Shown here piece after piece: positions 40,412 through 53,989 of a stretch of DNA of 64,000 nucleotides; position 1 is the stretch's first letter; every line of letters begins with the position of its first letter. The translations under genes were made by a program, and so were the position numbers. Source of the DNA: Gossypium raimondii (taxonomy: Eukaryota; Streptophyta; Magnoliopsida; Malvales; Malvaceae); contig NC_068576.1 of assembly GCF_025698545.1 (NCBI RefSeq), positions 54,720,094-54,784,093 on the forward strand. The letters are read 5' to 3'. The notes below the pieces were generated by a model, which was not told where the DNA came from, searched no databases, and saw nothing but the letters and a program-made list of their open reading frames with translations.

Positions 40412-43176
40412 TCATGGGGTGGCAACATTTTCCTTGGCAAGTGGAGCAATCTCCTCGCCTTCGTTACCGGGTTCACTGCCAGCAACCTCCAGGCTCAACA
40501 ACAACTTCTCCCACAGCTTTGATGGTCCCTGCATTGATCAACAAATTTCCCATTGTGTTCATTCTTCCTAAAGCTACAAATTAAGGTCACTGTCAGGTTC
40601 TTACGTGTTCAGCAAGGGACTAACTAACCTTCCATGAAAGGTCTTGTGCCATACAGTTTTGGATCATTTCGTTCATGGTTGGAGTGCCATATGTTGCAAG
40701 AGCTTTCCTGACAGTCTTTGCCACCTTATCCAAATCACTTGGATCCACTGCATCACACTGCAACACAATAACCCATAGAGATTAATGGCCCTTCTCATAA
40801 GCCTTGCCACAAAAGTAATCTTTTTTTTTTTTAAATACTTACTTCAACATTGAAAGCTCCCATTTGAAACCCTGTGAATCCTTCCTTGACGGTGTCGACG
40901 AGTCCACCGGTTGAGGCAACTATTGGCACCTGTACCACAGAGCAAATAGTGTGTATGAGGTTTATAGATTCACTGCTTATGCAAATCCTTGAAACCGAAT
41001 CAATTGGTCAAAAGCATTTACGGTTCCATATCGCATAGCATGCAACTGGATCAGACCGCACGGTTCGAATCGACTGGGGATCAAAATGAAATCAGAACCA
41101 GCAATTATCTTATGAGCCAATGGGACATTGAAATTGGCTATTCCTCTAGCTTTGTCAGGGTATTGTGTCTCTAAATTCTCAATCTGTTCCTCCATGGCCA
41201 TTTTGCCCGTTCCCTGAAAGAAAAGATGTCACTGTTGATACCGCACTAATCAAGGCAACACTAACTACTGCGACAACATAAAAATTTGACACTAACAAGG
41301 ATTACAATCTGACAATTTTCTCTGATGAATCTCGGGATCGCTTCTGCCAAAACATCTGAACCTTTCTGCTCTTCTAACCTACCGATGAAGCCAACCACCG
41401 GAACGTTCCTGTCACAATGCAAGCCCATTTCTGCTTGAAGAGATTCCTTTAGTATAGGCTTTGCATCCATTACCTGCAATGAAAACTTATTATGGAACAT
41501 GACTTTTAATACTCCACAAACAATAGATGAATTGGAAGTAATTCAAAGCACATACAGTTGAAGCATCATATTGGACATTGATGTGTTGGTCAGTGGCAGG
41601 GTTCCACTCCTGAACATCCATGCCATTCACAATGCCGGTGATGCCGGTTTTACGGATGATGTTATCAAGTTCAACGCCTTTATCTTCACCTGATATAAGC
41701 TCCTGGGCGTAGTATGGGCTTACAGTCAAGACCTTATCTGATTCTAGAATTCCAGCCTTCATCCAATTAATTTTCCTTCCCTTGATAGGCTTGGGATACC
41801 TAACGACCAAAACAATATCCAGCATAGATTTCCACGCAAGTGCAACAAGAAAAAAAAAAAAGAATATACATGAGCAGCATCAATGGTTTCGTACCCATCG
41901 AAGAAGTCAAACGAACTCTTGAACCGATCAGGCAGATTAAGAACAGAGAAATCCGAAAACGGAAATCTTCCCTGATAGGCTATGTTGTGGATGCAAAATG
42001 CAACCTGCCCATATTTTATCAAACACAAGGTAAAGTTTCAAGCTTTTCTGCATGATGAATCAAACAAAGGCCATCAAGGCATCAAACCATACCTTGGCAT
42101 TCATGTAGATGCCCCTTGACTGGTACATGCTTTTCAAATAACATGGTAGAAGACCAGTGTGCCAATCATTGGCAATAAAAATAACATCTTCCCCTGCAGC
42201 AGATGGTAAAACCCTAAACTCTTTAACTTTTATTAAACAAGTGTTGAAAAACTTACAGAGGGAGAGAGTCCTCCATACCATATGGTCCTGAGAAATATCT
42301 GTTGCTATTTAAATTCAGAACCTTGGGTGCTTCCATAGCAGCCTGCAAATAGTGAAAACAGTGACATTACAGTGATAAAATCATAAGCTACAGTTTAACA
42401 TTGTACAATTTATACCTGGCATAACAAGCTAAACCGCAATTGATTGTCTTTGTAGTCCACACCTGCATTAGGGCCATAGATTTTTGATCCAGTTTTGCCC
42501 CAAACCTTCTCGAGGAACATTGGGTGATCAACAAACACACGATCAACTCCACGTTTGTAACAATGGAAGAATCGAGCGGTCTCGATTTTGTCACCAACTT
42601 TTACCTGGAAATTAAGAGCTGATCCTCAAGAATATAATCCAAAGATGGTTCACTTTAGTTGAATTTAACAGAATAAAATAAACCTTACTTCAACTAATAC
42701 ACTGGTGTCCCATGCATCCATGTACTGATCATATCGAGGAGACACTGTCATAACACGATGTCCATTGGCCTTCACAAATGTTCAACACAGGCATTTATTA
42801 GTATCCCATCAAAATTAAGCTAAAACCATACAATACTTACCGCCATTGCAGGCGGAAGTCCACCAAGGACGTCGCCAAGCCCACCAGTTTTGCTCCATGG
42901 ACCACACTCAGCTCCCACAAACACTAAGTTCAACCCTTTGCCGCAAATAATTTTGCCCCAAGGCCTGGGGTTTTCCTGTTTCACAGCTTGTCGGGCAACA
43001 GCCTTTGCATTGGTTCTCATCTGCAACCTGTCTAGCATGTTCAAAAACCTTAGACCATTGTGAGTCATAGCAGCTTGGTTCTTCATGCAAATCAAATTGG
43101 CGGCCTTAGTGTCTGCTCCATGGCTGTTGACTTGACAAACTGTAGAAACAAGGTGAGAGGCTGTCACTGTGGCCAT
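40412..43176 (-). CDS. GBSS1: Granule-bound starch synthase I (Waxy)
   Basis: Plastid enzyme that makes amylose from ADP-glucose inside starch granules. Twelve coding exons give 608 residues: 43176-42841, 42769-42689, 42604-42416, 42342-42279, 42193-42093, 42004-41895, 41799-41556, 41473-41297, 41213-41022, 40929-40843, 40757-40629 and 40528-40412. Every junction keeps frame. A transit peptide of about 75-80 residues precedes [20 protein letters not shown]. The KTGGL ADP-glucose motif is at 96-100, and the second STGGL motif at 504-508 ([17 protein letters not shown]). The family signatures [18 protein letters not shown] and [20 protein letters not shown] are intact, and the C-terminus ends AKENVATP. 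A leader intron is likely, since CTCAG lies nine bases before the ATG on the minus strand (acceptor at 43186). Length and motifs are those of a working enzyme. Confidence 0.97.
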
Positions 43177-46100
43177 TGCAAGAAGCTGAGACCAAAATGA
43201 AGATGATAATGAAAGTAAAAACAATTTTAACCCCCAAAATCCAAAACAACACAACTTGATTCAACAACAAAAGAAGAACCAAGCATTATAAATTTTTTAT
43301 ATAGCATTAAAAACGTAACAAACAAGTTCGAAAATGTCTCGAAAGTCAAAAAATAGTATAGGATGATCAAAGAAGCAGAAACATATGCAAGTGGTTCACT
43401 GAATCTCTCAAAATCAGTTAAAAGAAAAGAAAATCTGAAGTTAGGGTTCACTTCAGATTTCACGCCGAGGATCAGCTAATTTGGACTGATTACACCACTG
43501 ACCCTTACAAAAAGGCGTGGCATTACGAGAACAGTTGAGCCACCTTCAACAGTCCAAGTGCATCATCATCAACATCAGCTTCTTAAATGAATATGTTGCA
43601 AAATTTTGCCATTCTTCCCTCTTAAAAGGGTCCAAAAAAGTTTCTTCTTAAATGAAAATGTTGGTTTCGCCGAGATTTTTTAAGTTTAGTACTTGGCATA
43701 TAATTTTTTTAAAATTAATTAATCATAATCTACGTAATGTACTCGAGTTATGCACTGCAGGGTGCCAACTTATTTTTCTGCTTTTTAGTGTACACCAATT
43801 CAATAATATAATAATAAATTTATTAAAAAAACAAAAAAACAAAACAAAACCTTTCACTCCATCCACATGAATGAAACGAAATAATATGTTACTATAACAA
43901 AATCAATAATATATTAAACAATCTTACATCCAAATAATTATAATCAAAATTAATTGTCACAAAACATGACTAAATTGATAATAAAATAAATTTTAACAAA
44001 ATAAATATAAACTAAGAAAAACACATTGTTTATAGAACTTAAGTCACAAAACTGCAAGACCGCAACTATACTATTAAGTTAAAGCTTAATCAATAAAAAC
44101 TATAGTTTAAATATATATATATATATAATGTCTGCTTCTACTTATAAATCTATAAAAATTGTACTCAAACACGTTTAAATTTATGTTTTTTATTATAACA
44201 ATATCCACTAATCTTGAATGAAAAAACAACAAATAAATTGTTGAAGGTTCCGTAGAATAATATTATTGGGCATGAAATAGGGATTCTAGACCCACTGCAG
44301 ATATCAGTCTCTCATCACATAATTGGACTACCATGTTTTACCTAACCCAAAATAAATAAATAAAAGCAGTCACATTTTGTGGTTTGCTGGTTTCACATCT
44401 CTTTCCGATGCCAATGGCTTTTACCTAACTAAATATATTTTGTATATAAATCGTAGCTAATGGCTTATGTTAGTTTTCACCATAAAACAAACTGTCCCCA
44501 AAATGGTTTAGAATTTGTGCCTTTGCACTAAAGAGAAGAAAACATGCGTCTTAAAAAATAAAGTACAGTGGAGGTTGATTTATGGGGTATTTCCTAATGG
44601 GTTAATATTGGTAAAAAAGATGACGGTAAGAAAAATGGTTTTAGAAACAAGCAGTTTGACGACTAATAAATAATATGAAAACCGGGTCTTATTATCTTTT
44701 TATATCTGCCTGATACATTTCTTCAAATTCCACCTCATGATTTTAGAATGGTTTTCTACTTTTACCAAAAACGAAGAGCCTATCACGGGTATATCTTAAT
44801 GTCATTTCGGAATATCTCTTTGTCACGTGGCACCTGCCCAGCACTTGAATTTATTGTATCTTGCTATTTTTGGCTATTGAGTATATTTTGATTATTTTAT
44901 GTATGTTGTGTGTATATATGTATATTTAAAATTTTATTCCCTCTAGTTTAATTTTGCGCAAATTGATTTCTTTAAAATAATAAAATAATTTAAATCGTGT
45001 TTATTCTATGTTTTATTAATATAGTAATAAATTTAACTTTTGACATTTATTGTTGATCTTGATTCTAAAATTTTAACAAAATTAATCTTCATTGGATATC
45101 AATAAATTCAGAATTAAAATTAAATTGATAAAATTTATAAATGTGAGGACTAGATTTATTAATTTTTTAAATTGGAACTAATTTGATAAGATATGTAAAT
45201 AATGAAAGCTATTAAGATATAAATATTAAAATTAATATGATTTTATTAATAGAAACCAATTTACTAATAATTGAAATTGGAAAGGCACACTGCTCTTTAA
45301 TTTTAATGTTTGGTCCGCTTTATAATTATTTTTCTACTTTTTCTTTAAAAACAAAATAAACCCCCACTACCGAAAGGAATGGTTGATTCAATGTGACGTG
45401 GCAGTTGTGGAATGAAGCAAGAATCGCAACATTGGTGGTTTTGTCCCTATGCTATGTTTCAAATGAAGTTATCGATTGACGTTCATAAATGAAAGTAGGA
45501 AATAATGTGCTATTTTATGATTTTAACTTCTTTTTTGTATTATAAATGTTTTAATTTATAACGTATAACTTTTTAAAATTTTGCGGGAAAAAGTTGTTTC
45601 GACTTTGCCACTTTGATATACGTTTTCAATTTTAAAATAGATCAACAGCTACCCATTACAATTTACCGACAATAACATTTATAATTCATCCAACCATGTA
45701 CATTATATAATATCATATAGAAATCCTAAACGCACATCCTCAAATTTAAAAGCATTTCTTTTCCTTGTAACGTTTTTATGATTATAGGAAAGTTACTTAC
45801 AAGTTATTGAAAGGTATTGTTTAAAATATTAAAAATTTATTGTTTGATTCATTAAATATTTTAATGATAATCCTTATTAAATAAAAATAATATTTATGTA
45901 TTTAATATTTATAATAAACTTTATTATTGACAAATATTTGGATTAAATATTTAACAATAAATTTCAATTGATAGTTTTAAATTATTTTATTTTTATTTGA
46001 AAGTAAAATTATTTCAAATTTATCTTGCATGTATTTTTAAATATAATAATACATATAAAATCATGGATATGTATAACTTGTTTAGATAAATAAATAAAAT

Positions 46101-46989
46101 ACTTGAAATCATGTTTTGTTTTAGCTAAAATCTAATCCATAGAAATATAAAAAAATAGTTGATTGTTCTAAACAAAACTACAAATAATTAAATTATAAGA
46201 CCATAACTTGGAACAATTCTATCTATAATTTTAAAAAATATTCCATGAAAAATACAAGTGCTAACTTAAATTTATAACTGAAAAAATATTTACTTGCAAA
46301 TAATCCCAGTTAAAATAACAGAAAAATAAAGTAACAAAAAAGGTAATAACTTTTTTTATATATATTTATTAATAAATTAATCCCTAAACCAAAACATATA
46401 ATAGTTTTAATTTTATCTTAATATTTTTAACTTTCCATTATAAAATAATTTTCCCCTTTTATCATATATTTGTGAAAAATTACTCATAATAAAAATTAAA
46501 TTCATAAAGTAAATAAAATTTCGCATACCAAACAGAATCATTTTTCAACTAATTAAAATTTCGAAAACATATGTATTATACCAAACGCTACTATTGCAGA
46601 TAGGAATACAAATTACAAAGTCGACAACTCATAATTTCAATATTTAATGTGTAACCTTTAGATTTATTTCCATTATTAATTCCATTAAACTATAAAGCTG
46701 AATTTTGATTATAAAATAATTTATTTAAAAAATACAGGAAATCAATAGGCCCTAAGGTATTGGAAATTCTAATTTCGACATCAAAATCAATCAGAATTCA
46801 CAAAGAGTACGAAAACGACATGAAATTATAAAACAAAACCACAAAAACGGCACTCTAATATCCCACATCATATTCAAATATATAACAATTAAATTAAGAA
46901 TAATTTTTTGGGAATGGGTTAGCGCGATTTTTCGAAAAATGAAAAACGGAACGAAAGTACGGCGTTTTTTTATGTGTCTAATCTCTCTT
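43177..46989. other. GBSS promoter/leader and AT-rich intergenic DNA
   Basis: The non-coding first exon of GBSS probably lies near 43440-43560 on the minus strand, where the DNA is less AT-rich. Beyond that the region is AT-rich with short TA runs (44110-44127). A stretch at about 44930-45290 looks like a decayed inverted-repeat element, and relatives occur elsewhere in the window. No gene was found before 46990. Confidence 0.45.
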
Positions 46990-47566
46990 TTATCTGTGAG
47001 CTGTGACCAACGTCTCTATGAACCTTAAGCCATCAAACCGTGGCGCGAATTTCTCCCTTTCTGACGCCGTACGATTCCTCGACGCACTGTTCTGTGACTC
47101 CTACATAATCAATTGTTCCATGTTAAGATCAAGAACTAAATATTTAATTTAAAATTAAAGCAAATGAATCGTGCTCCTAAAGTGAAATTAAATGAGCAAA
47201 TCTAGATCCAGAAGCAAGGCACTCGAATTAATAGATTTAAGCAGCCAAAATTTCCAGTAAAATATCTACTAAATTAAAGAAAAAATAAACTTGAACAAAA
47301 AATAGAAAAGAAAAATCACGCATTAGACATTGGAAACGGGAATCAGTAAAATATGTAGCAAATTTCAAACGAGAATAAGCATTTAGGCCAAATTTCTAAT
47401 TTCTGTATGAAAAAAATGCTCTAATTAAAAGGGGGGGGGGGGAATAAACCTGGTTGGAGGAGGTTGGAGAAAAAGAAACATGTTGGACTCCAGCGGATGA
47501 AGACGAAGTGAGAGCCACCGTAGACGCAACGAGCACGGTAGCAACAAGAGGTCCAGATCCCTTCAT
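46990..47566 (-). CDS. Small conserved plant protein, 72 residues
   Basis: Two coding exons on the minus strand, 47566-47450 and 47091-46990, join in phase 0. The first encodes MKGSGPLVATVLVASTVALT followed by a Ser-rich stretch. The second ends in FAPRFDGLRFIETLVTAHR and a stop. I recall short plant proteins of unknown function with this same N-terminal MKGSGP..A and C-terminal FAPRFDGLRFIETLVTAHR. The N-terminal 20 residues are hydrophobic with Ala/Val/Thr and could be a membrane segment or organelle-targeting part, while the C-terminus is basic and amphipathic. Splice sites are good (CAG|GTTTAT and CACAG|AAC), and a TATA box lies upstream. The gene is easy to miss because neither exon makes a long open frame. 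The function is unknown. Confidence 0.82.
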
Positions 47567-47745
47567 TTTCCCGGTTTTTTTCTATATCTGCGATCGAAAC
47601 TCAGATAAAGAGTTGTTTTTTTGGAAGCTCCAATGACGAATGGGTGAAATCCGACGAACTTCGCCGGTTCCCGACCACCTGCTTTCCCTTTTTTTTCTCT
47701 TCCCTTTTGTGAATTCATATTAACTTTCTTTATGGACTGAGGCCC

Positions 47746-47751
47746 TTTATA
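47746..47751 (-). promoter_or_regulatory. Putative TATA box of the small conserved gene
   Basis: TATAAA in the context AAATATAAAGGGCC on the minus strand lies about 180 bases before the ATG at 47566. A purine/pyrimidine-rich leader lies between them. Confidence 0.45.
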
Positions 47752-48163
47752 TTTTTCTGAAATTGCCACAACGTCCCAGCTTCTTCAATTAACGGAATTT
47801 AATTTTACTCTTAGGTCCGATATTATTTTCTTTAAAAAAAAAAAAAGAAAAATCAAAGTTGTGTAGCTTTCTCTGCCACGTCGAGTATACGGCACCCTCA
47901 AATCTTCTTAACCAATAGGGAAGGAGCGCGTGTACTTAAGTATTGCCAGCTTGGCATGCGGAAAGTGACGGCAGCCGTTGGATGATTTAAAAAAGGACGG
48001 TGGCCTATACGTCTCTCCTAGTCTACCTTTGCTTTAAATTTTAATTAATTTATATTTATAAAAGAGAGGTGCGTTGATTGTAGCGAAAGGTACTGGAATC
48101 GAGCAGGCTCGTGTTTTTGAAAATAGGTGGTTGTTGTTTGCTTAAGCTCGATACCGTCCGTGT

Positions 48164-48196
48164 CTGACTCAGTCAGTCAGTGAGTCAGTCAGTCCA
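48164..48196. repeat. Short TCAG/GTCA tandem tract
   Basis: The tetranucleotide TCAG recurs about seven times with one interruption (GACTCAGTCAGTCAGTGAGT then CAGTCAGTCC). It also contains TGACTCA-like words, which are bZIP-type binding sites. It is probably just a microsatellite. Confidence 0.7.
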
Positions 48197-48271
48197 TCCC
48201 CTCTCACCCCTGCCTAGTGCTCCGTGTAGACCGCTCCTTTAATTAACTATGATTTTATTGGATATATTTAT

Positions 48272-48820
48272 GGTTAAATTCTTCTATTAGTCCCTGTACT
48301 TTGCAATATTTAGTCCCTATACTTTTATTTGATCAATTTTAGTCTTGTACTTTTTGAATTGATCAATTTTAGTCCCTGTACTTTTCAAAATTTTAAATTT
48401 TAGTCCTAACCCAAATAGTAGAAATTAAATATGTTTGGTTAAATTTAATTACTAGTCTTGTAATATTTATACAGTTGTAAATTTAGTTCATTTTCTCCAA
48501 TTGGATCATTCTAAGTCCCTATACTTTTAGAAATTTGAAATTTCAGTCTTAAAATAAATAAAAGTCATTAATCCATTAATTGGATTTTTAGTGAGTAATA
48601 TGTGGAAATAATAAGCAAACATGACATTACAGATGATAATATATTTGATGTATCATATTTTGGAAATAGCAAAATTTTACTTAATGAATTTAACTACTAT
48701 TGTTTGGCAAGAACTGAAATTTTAGAATTTAAAAAGTACATGGGCTAAAATGATCAAATAAAAGTATAGAGATTGAATCCATAACTTTCGCTAAATACGA
48801 GACTAATAATGAATTTAACC
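48272..48820. mobile_element. Inverted-repeat element with GGTTAAATT ends (MITE)
   Basis: The ends are a perfect 9-base inverted repeat, GGTTAAATT and AATTTAACC. The match continues as CTATTAGTCCCTGTACTTT against ATTATTAGTCTCGTATTTA, then as CTATACTTTTATTTGATCA on both arms. The element is 549 bases with no coding capacity. I could not see a convincing target duplication. Confidence 0.75.
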
Positions 48821-49450
48821 TTTTATCTCCAATCTTTCTCAATTTGGATAATGCGTGAATTAATATCTCTCAAAAAATAGAGCAATTTATTCCATGTTAA
48901 TTTTAAAATGAGCAAATAAAGATAAATCACAACAATTGATGTTTCTCGTCAATTGTAAATAATTTCGATTTATATATTAAAGCCTTCAATATTTTATATA
49001 TTCTATCATTTTGATCTTAATTTTAAAAGAATAATCTAGAAAAATATATAATAGACAAAAAAGTGTAAACTTTGAAAATATATTAATATTAAATTAAAGG
49101 AGAGTAAATTATGCTAAATTTTTTTTAAACGCAATAGAAAAAATTAGAAAATTTATTGCTGCCTCAGAAATGCAATTATTGTAAGCTAAAAATATTTGTA
49201 GTAAGGCCAGGTTTGGATCATATAGATCCATATTTGAATAAGAATTCCAATTCAGCAGTTGCGGTTGAAAGGGTGGTCTCCGCGGCGTGCCTTGATTCTG
49301 CACGGAATATGGACCAATTGACATGTTGTATATGGACTTACAAATATTCTAAGTCATTAGCCAAGAACTTTGGCCGTATGAGATTATATTGTAATAATTG
49401 GGATGGAGCTTTCTAAGTATCTTCCTTGAAGGAGTCACCATTGTTTCTTA

Positions 49451-49512
<62 letters not shown>
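49451..49512 (+). repeat. ATT trinucleotide microsatellite, about 20 copies
   Basis: An uninterrupted ATT run of about 62 bases. Uninterrupted length makes it likely to vary between individuals. It lies outside any gene. Confidence 0.95.
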
Positions 49513-49514
<2 letters not shown>

Positions 49515-50089
49515 CTATTAATCAACTTTTAGAGGTTTAATTTTAATTTAATCATCAAAGATTTGGCTTAGAATATATGATGATCTTACAAATATAATAT
49601 GCGGTCTCCATATATTTCTTACTTTAGTTGTTTATTATTTTAAGGGTAAACTATATTATTAATTATTAAATTATGGATAATTTTTGTTATGATCACTTAC
49701 TTTAAAAAAATTACAATTTAGTTATTAAATTATTTAAAATTTTTTATTTAAATAATTTGGTTGTTAAGCTTTTTTCTTTTAAAGTTCGTCAACGAGCTTC
49801 AAACGACAATTTGATGATTTTAAGAATTGGTACTTGAGCTTGACACTTTTTTTTAATGTGGTATATATGTTTTTTTTGGTCGATGTGGTACTTGTATTTG
49901 ACAAATGTTAAATATTTTGGTACCCAAAAGTAACGATGTTAACATTTTAGTGTTTGGTTCGGGTTTTAGGTTTAGTTTGATGAAAATTAATTGTTAATAT
50001 TATTAGGTTTGAATTTTTCATGATTTTGTTAATTGTCAATTTATTTACTTTTACGTCTAATTTGCCAAGTATAATTCGATAAATAGAGG

Positions 50090-50300
50090 CGAATCTAGAG
50101 GGGAGCTGGCATGAGCCCCGGCCCCCCTAAAATGAAAAATTATTATTTAGGCCTTCTAATTTTTTTAAAAATTTTAAATTAGTAAAAGTAAAATTACACT
50201 TTGACCCCCTAAAATTATAAAAATTCGATTTAATCTTTTAAAAATTATAAAAATATAGACGATAAAAAACTAAAATTTCATTCGGCCCCCTTAAAAAATT
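50090..50300 (+). repeat. Dispersed repeat, copy 2
   Basis: This copy keeps GGCCCCCCTAAAATGA and the ordered phrases found at 39395-39620, in the same orientation. The GC-rich start (GAGCCCCGGCCCCCC) is better preserved here. The element class is not clear. Confidence 0.65.
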
Positions 50301-52639
50301 ATTCTGGCTTCATCTCTGTTGATAGATGTGATTTAATTGGGTTTATGGTTAATTTAATGAAAGTTAATTGCTAATGTTATTAGCTAATTATGAATTGTCA
50401 TCAAATTAACTCTAAAATCCAAATTAACGACTAAAAATAACATTATTATCTTTAGATATCCAAATATATAACTTTTATCAAATACGTATACCACGGTAAA
50501 AAACCACAAATGTTACATTAAAAAATGAGAAAACTCAAGTTTATCATAAACAAATGTAAATATATATATGTATATATAAACGATTTTATTTATTTTCATA
50601 TAAAAGATTGTTACATTCTAAAAGTAGGAAATTAAAGGATAGGTGTTAGATTCTAAGATGTCACGTGACCTATATACATTTAAGACATTGTGCATCTATC
50701 GTATAACTTTTAAGACATTACTGTTGGCACACAGTTTTTGAGATCAAAAGCTGTTTCTCTATGATAAAAGTCAAAATATTCTATTTTATTTATTTCAAAT
50801 ATTATGTTTTAGTAATTTATGTTTTTATTTTATTATACAACAGTTACTCTTCCGTTAAAAAATGTTACCTCCTGAATGACAGTCCAACATAACAGTTAAA
50901 ATAAGTTTTAAATGCCAACATGAATGTCCAACCAAGTAAATTAATTAATTTTTTAATCAAATAAATTTAATTAATTGAATTTTCTAAATTAATTAAAAGA
51001 AAATGTTAATTTGGTTTTTCGAAATAATCAATACTAATGCATCAAATTAATCCTTGAACTGGAAAAGAAAAATTATTGATCTCCTTTTTCTTGATCTCCT
51101 TTTTCTTTTAGTTTTCGTTTTCATTTTAACTGAAAAAGCCATTCATTTTCATAGTCATCTTTGTTGAATCGAAATAATAGAAATCAAATTGAGTGCTCTA
51201 TCAATCTGTTGGATTTTTTATTCAAAATGGAATAACAAAGAATCGATTCAATGAAGGGTCTAGGCATGAATTACAATAAGTGATGATTTTTTTATTTTTT
51301 ACTTAGATTTTGGATTCAGATATTATGTTTTTTTTTTTTGTGTAATATGATCCATCTTTTCATTTTTTTTATTTGTGTATTGTAGGCAACCGCAATAACA
51401 AACATGTATAGAGGTTGGTGTATGCATTTCTTCTGCTTCTTCTTCTCTGTTGTTTTGCTATTCTCTTCTCTTTTTTTATGGTAACAAAAAAACTCAACTA
51501 TTACTTCTTTTTAAACCGAAAAATTTTGAGTTTTAGGGTAAAATTTTGTATTCTATTTTTAGAAAAAAAATTAACTTTTCTCATCCACATTGGCATTTAA
51601 AATCCATTTTAATTATCACGTCAGACTGTTGTTTGATAGATAACAGGTCTTAACGGCAAAGTGATTATTTCGTAATAGAACGATACCTTAAGTGACTAAA
51701 ACGTAACAATTCAAACATAAGAAACTAAAATGTGACCTGAAACAAACAAAAGTGACTATTTTAGAATTTCCCTATTAAGTGGGTGAAATATTAGGGTTGT
51801 GTTGGTTTTGACAAATCAAATTAAGAGAAGGTGCAAGTTGACTTTGCAACGAATTGATTAGTTAAATTATGGTAATTATTTCGCGAAAGAATCTAAACAA
51901 AACTTGAGATCACCAATTAGATTAAGATAAAATCAGAGGGTAGAGATATTATAGTGCAGCGGTCAAAAAACAATATGGTTTTGCTTTAATTAATGAAATT
52001 AGCACCGTAGAATTTGGGACAATACACTAATCAAGGAAATGAAAAATGTTTTCTCAATAATACTTTTAAAAAGATTCCTAAATACAGAAATTCTTCAAAC
52101 AAAATTTAGTGGCATTAGATTAATTAAAAGTGCCATAAAGAAAGACCTTTACAGCAAAAAGATAATTTAGGCGAAGACGAAAGGGTCCCTTAAATTTTAT
52201 CAAAATTTTGACAATTAAGATTTGATGGCTCAATTTTTTATATACTTTTTTAAATTTTACTATTTGTAAAATATTTATTTTGGAATTATAAATTTTGTGT
52301 CTAAACCTCATTTTCATTCATTAATATTAGTTTAATTTTTCTATTTTTAATTAATCAAATAATTTTTGTTTTTTACATGTTTATATCAGTTTAAGGAGGA
52401 AATGTTAGATGTTATTTTGAATAATTTGAGTATAGTCAAATGTTGTTTAGGTGTATCTGATTAGTTCCTATTTTCTAGGGATTTAGTATCAGTTTTGTTG
52501 CTATTTTCTTGTGATTTTCAGTTGTACTTCACTTATATAAAGACTTGATTAATCGTTGAATAAATATGAGTTTACAGTTTATATATTTGGATTCGCTTGG
52601 ACTAAATCTAATAATTTTGTTAAAAAATCTAAAAACAAT

Positions 52640-53157
52640 CTGTTAATATATGTTTTTTTCAGTTGTTGTTAATACTAATATTAAATAAATTGATCTTTCT
52701 AAAAAAACAGGACTATTTAATTCGTATTCATTTTGAAAATGAGTAAGTAAGAACAATTAATTGCAACAATTAATGCTTTCCATCAATTGTACATAACATT
52801 TATTGATATACAAATAAATTAAGCTATCAATATTTATATATTCTTTAATTTAATCCTGATTCTAAAAAAAACTATCTAAAAATGTATAAAATTTAAAGCT
52901 CTTATCACACACCGGTTGACACAGATTACACCGTGTTATCTTCAAATATATATAAATACATAAATAGACATAATGTATAAACTTTGAGGGTTAAATTTGT
53001 TATTATACCAAACTAAAATATGTAAAATTGTCAAAAATAATTAATGTTGTGATTAATTATAGTTAGATGCTTATTTTCGAAATCTAACAAAAATTAAATT
53101 ATTTTTAAAAAATTTATAGAGACTAATTTGCTCGAGACAGCAGAGGTTTTTCTACCT
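52640..53157. mobile_element. Probable MITE related to the 57437-57881 element
   Basis: The right end (GAGACTAATTTGCTCGAGAC ... GAGGTTTTTCTACC) resembles the right arm of the 57437 element (GGGACCAATTTATC ... GATGTTTTTACC). The left part (TTAATACTAATATTAAATAAATTG) resembles its left arm. The exact left edge is uncertain. Confidence 0.45.
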
Positions 53158-53989
53158 TGTATAACGCAATATATATAATTTGAATGGGTTGCTTGCTGGC
53201 TTGTTGCAAATTAAAGTGATGGCCTTGAATGATGGGTTTTGAACTTCCCTGCTCATTTAAAGTAGTTTAATTTGTACTAAGCTCAATTTGAGATTCATTC
53301 GGAGTCGATCAAATGGCCGGATTATCCACTTTTGTTTGTTCATTAATTTTCCATTACCTAAAAGTTTTTCAAAATAGATTTTTTTAGGCAAGGATTTTAA
53401 TTCCTAACATTATTTCAAGGGTTATTTTTTTTCCTTAAAATTTACCTAATGAAGACTGATCTAGAATTCATTATAAAGTTTCAAGCTTGAAGCTTTGGAA
53501 AACTGTACATGTCGGTTCCCTCCGAATTGTAAATTTGGTGATCAATCAGCATCAAACAGTCCTCTCAAAGGGCTCACAAATTTTGAGAGATGAGTTATCT
53601 TGTCAAAGATGTAACCATGAACCCATGAACTACGAACTATCTGTGCCATATGGCGACTTCTAACAACCCTTTCTGGGTCCGACCAAGCAACAGCTTCAAA
53701 TGACAAGCCGATATCAGTCCACCACTCGTAGATGGTAAGGATAACATTGTAGCATATACCAGGATGTGCTGTTTAAATAGTTCTCATCTAACCTTCTAAT
53801 GCTTCAAACAGTGTGAAACAATGGGGGACCGCTTTCGGTGAATGATAAATGAGAATATGTGCGTTAATTAATTTAATCCTGTACCAACTGTCCCGGAGAC
53901 AATATGATAGGCAAAAATCAGGGCAGATGGTGCTTTGATTGATGCAACATACACAAATATATTACTAACCAGGTTAGTGACAGTGTGTT

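Larger units (their letters stand above)
47752..49450. other. Intergenic region with a MITE; no gene
   Basis: The part up to about 48240 is less AT-rich and may be the promoter of the small gene. It contains a short TCAG tandem tract (48164-48196). An inverted-repeat element follows at 48272-48820. A repeat fragment at about 48890-49060 resembles 52720-52900. Confidence 0.45.
49513..53989. other. AT-rich intergenic region with old repeats
   Basis: It contains the second copy of the dispersed repeat (50090-50300). A fragment at 49645-49740 resembles 12000-12100. Inverted-repeat pieces near 51640-51780 may be its partner, and an element at about 52640-53157 is related to the one at 57437. From about 53500 the DNA is less AT-rich and is probably the 3' UTR of the minus-strand galactosyltransferase gene. 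No gene is supported. Confidence 0.45.

Noticed and set aside
41840-41894. Extension of GBSS exon 6 through TIDAAH
   Set aside because: Continuing past the donor at 41894 breaks the family sequence [13 protein letters not shown]. Splicing after GG restores it exactly.
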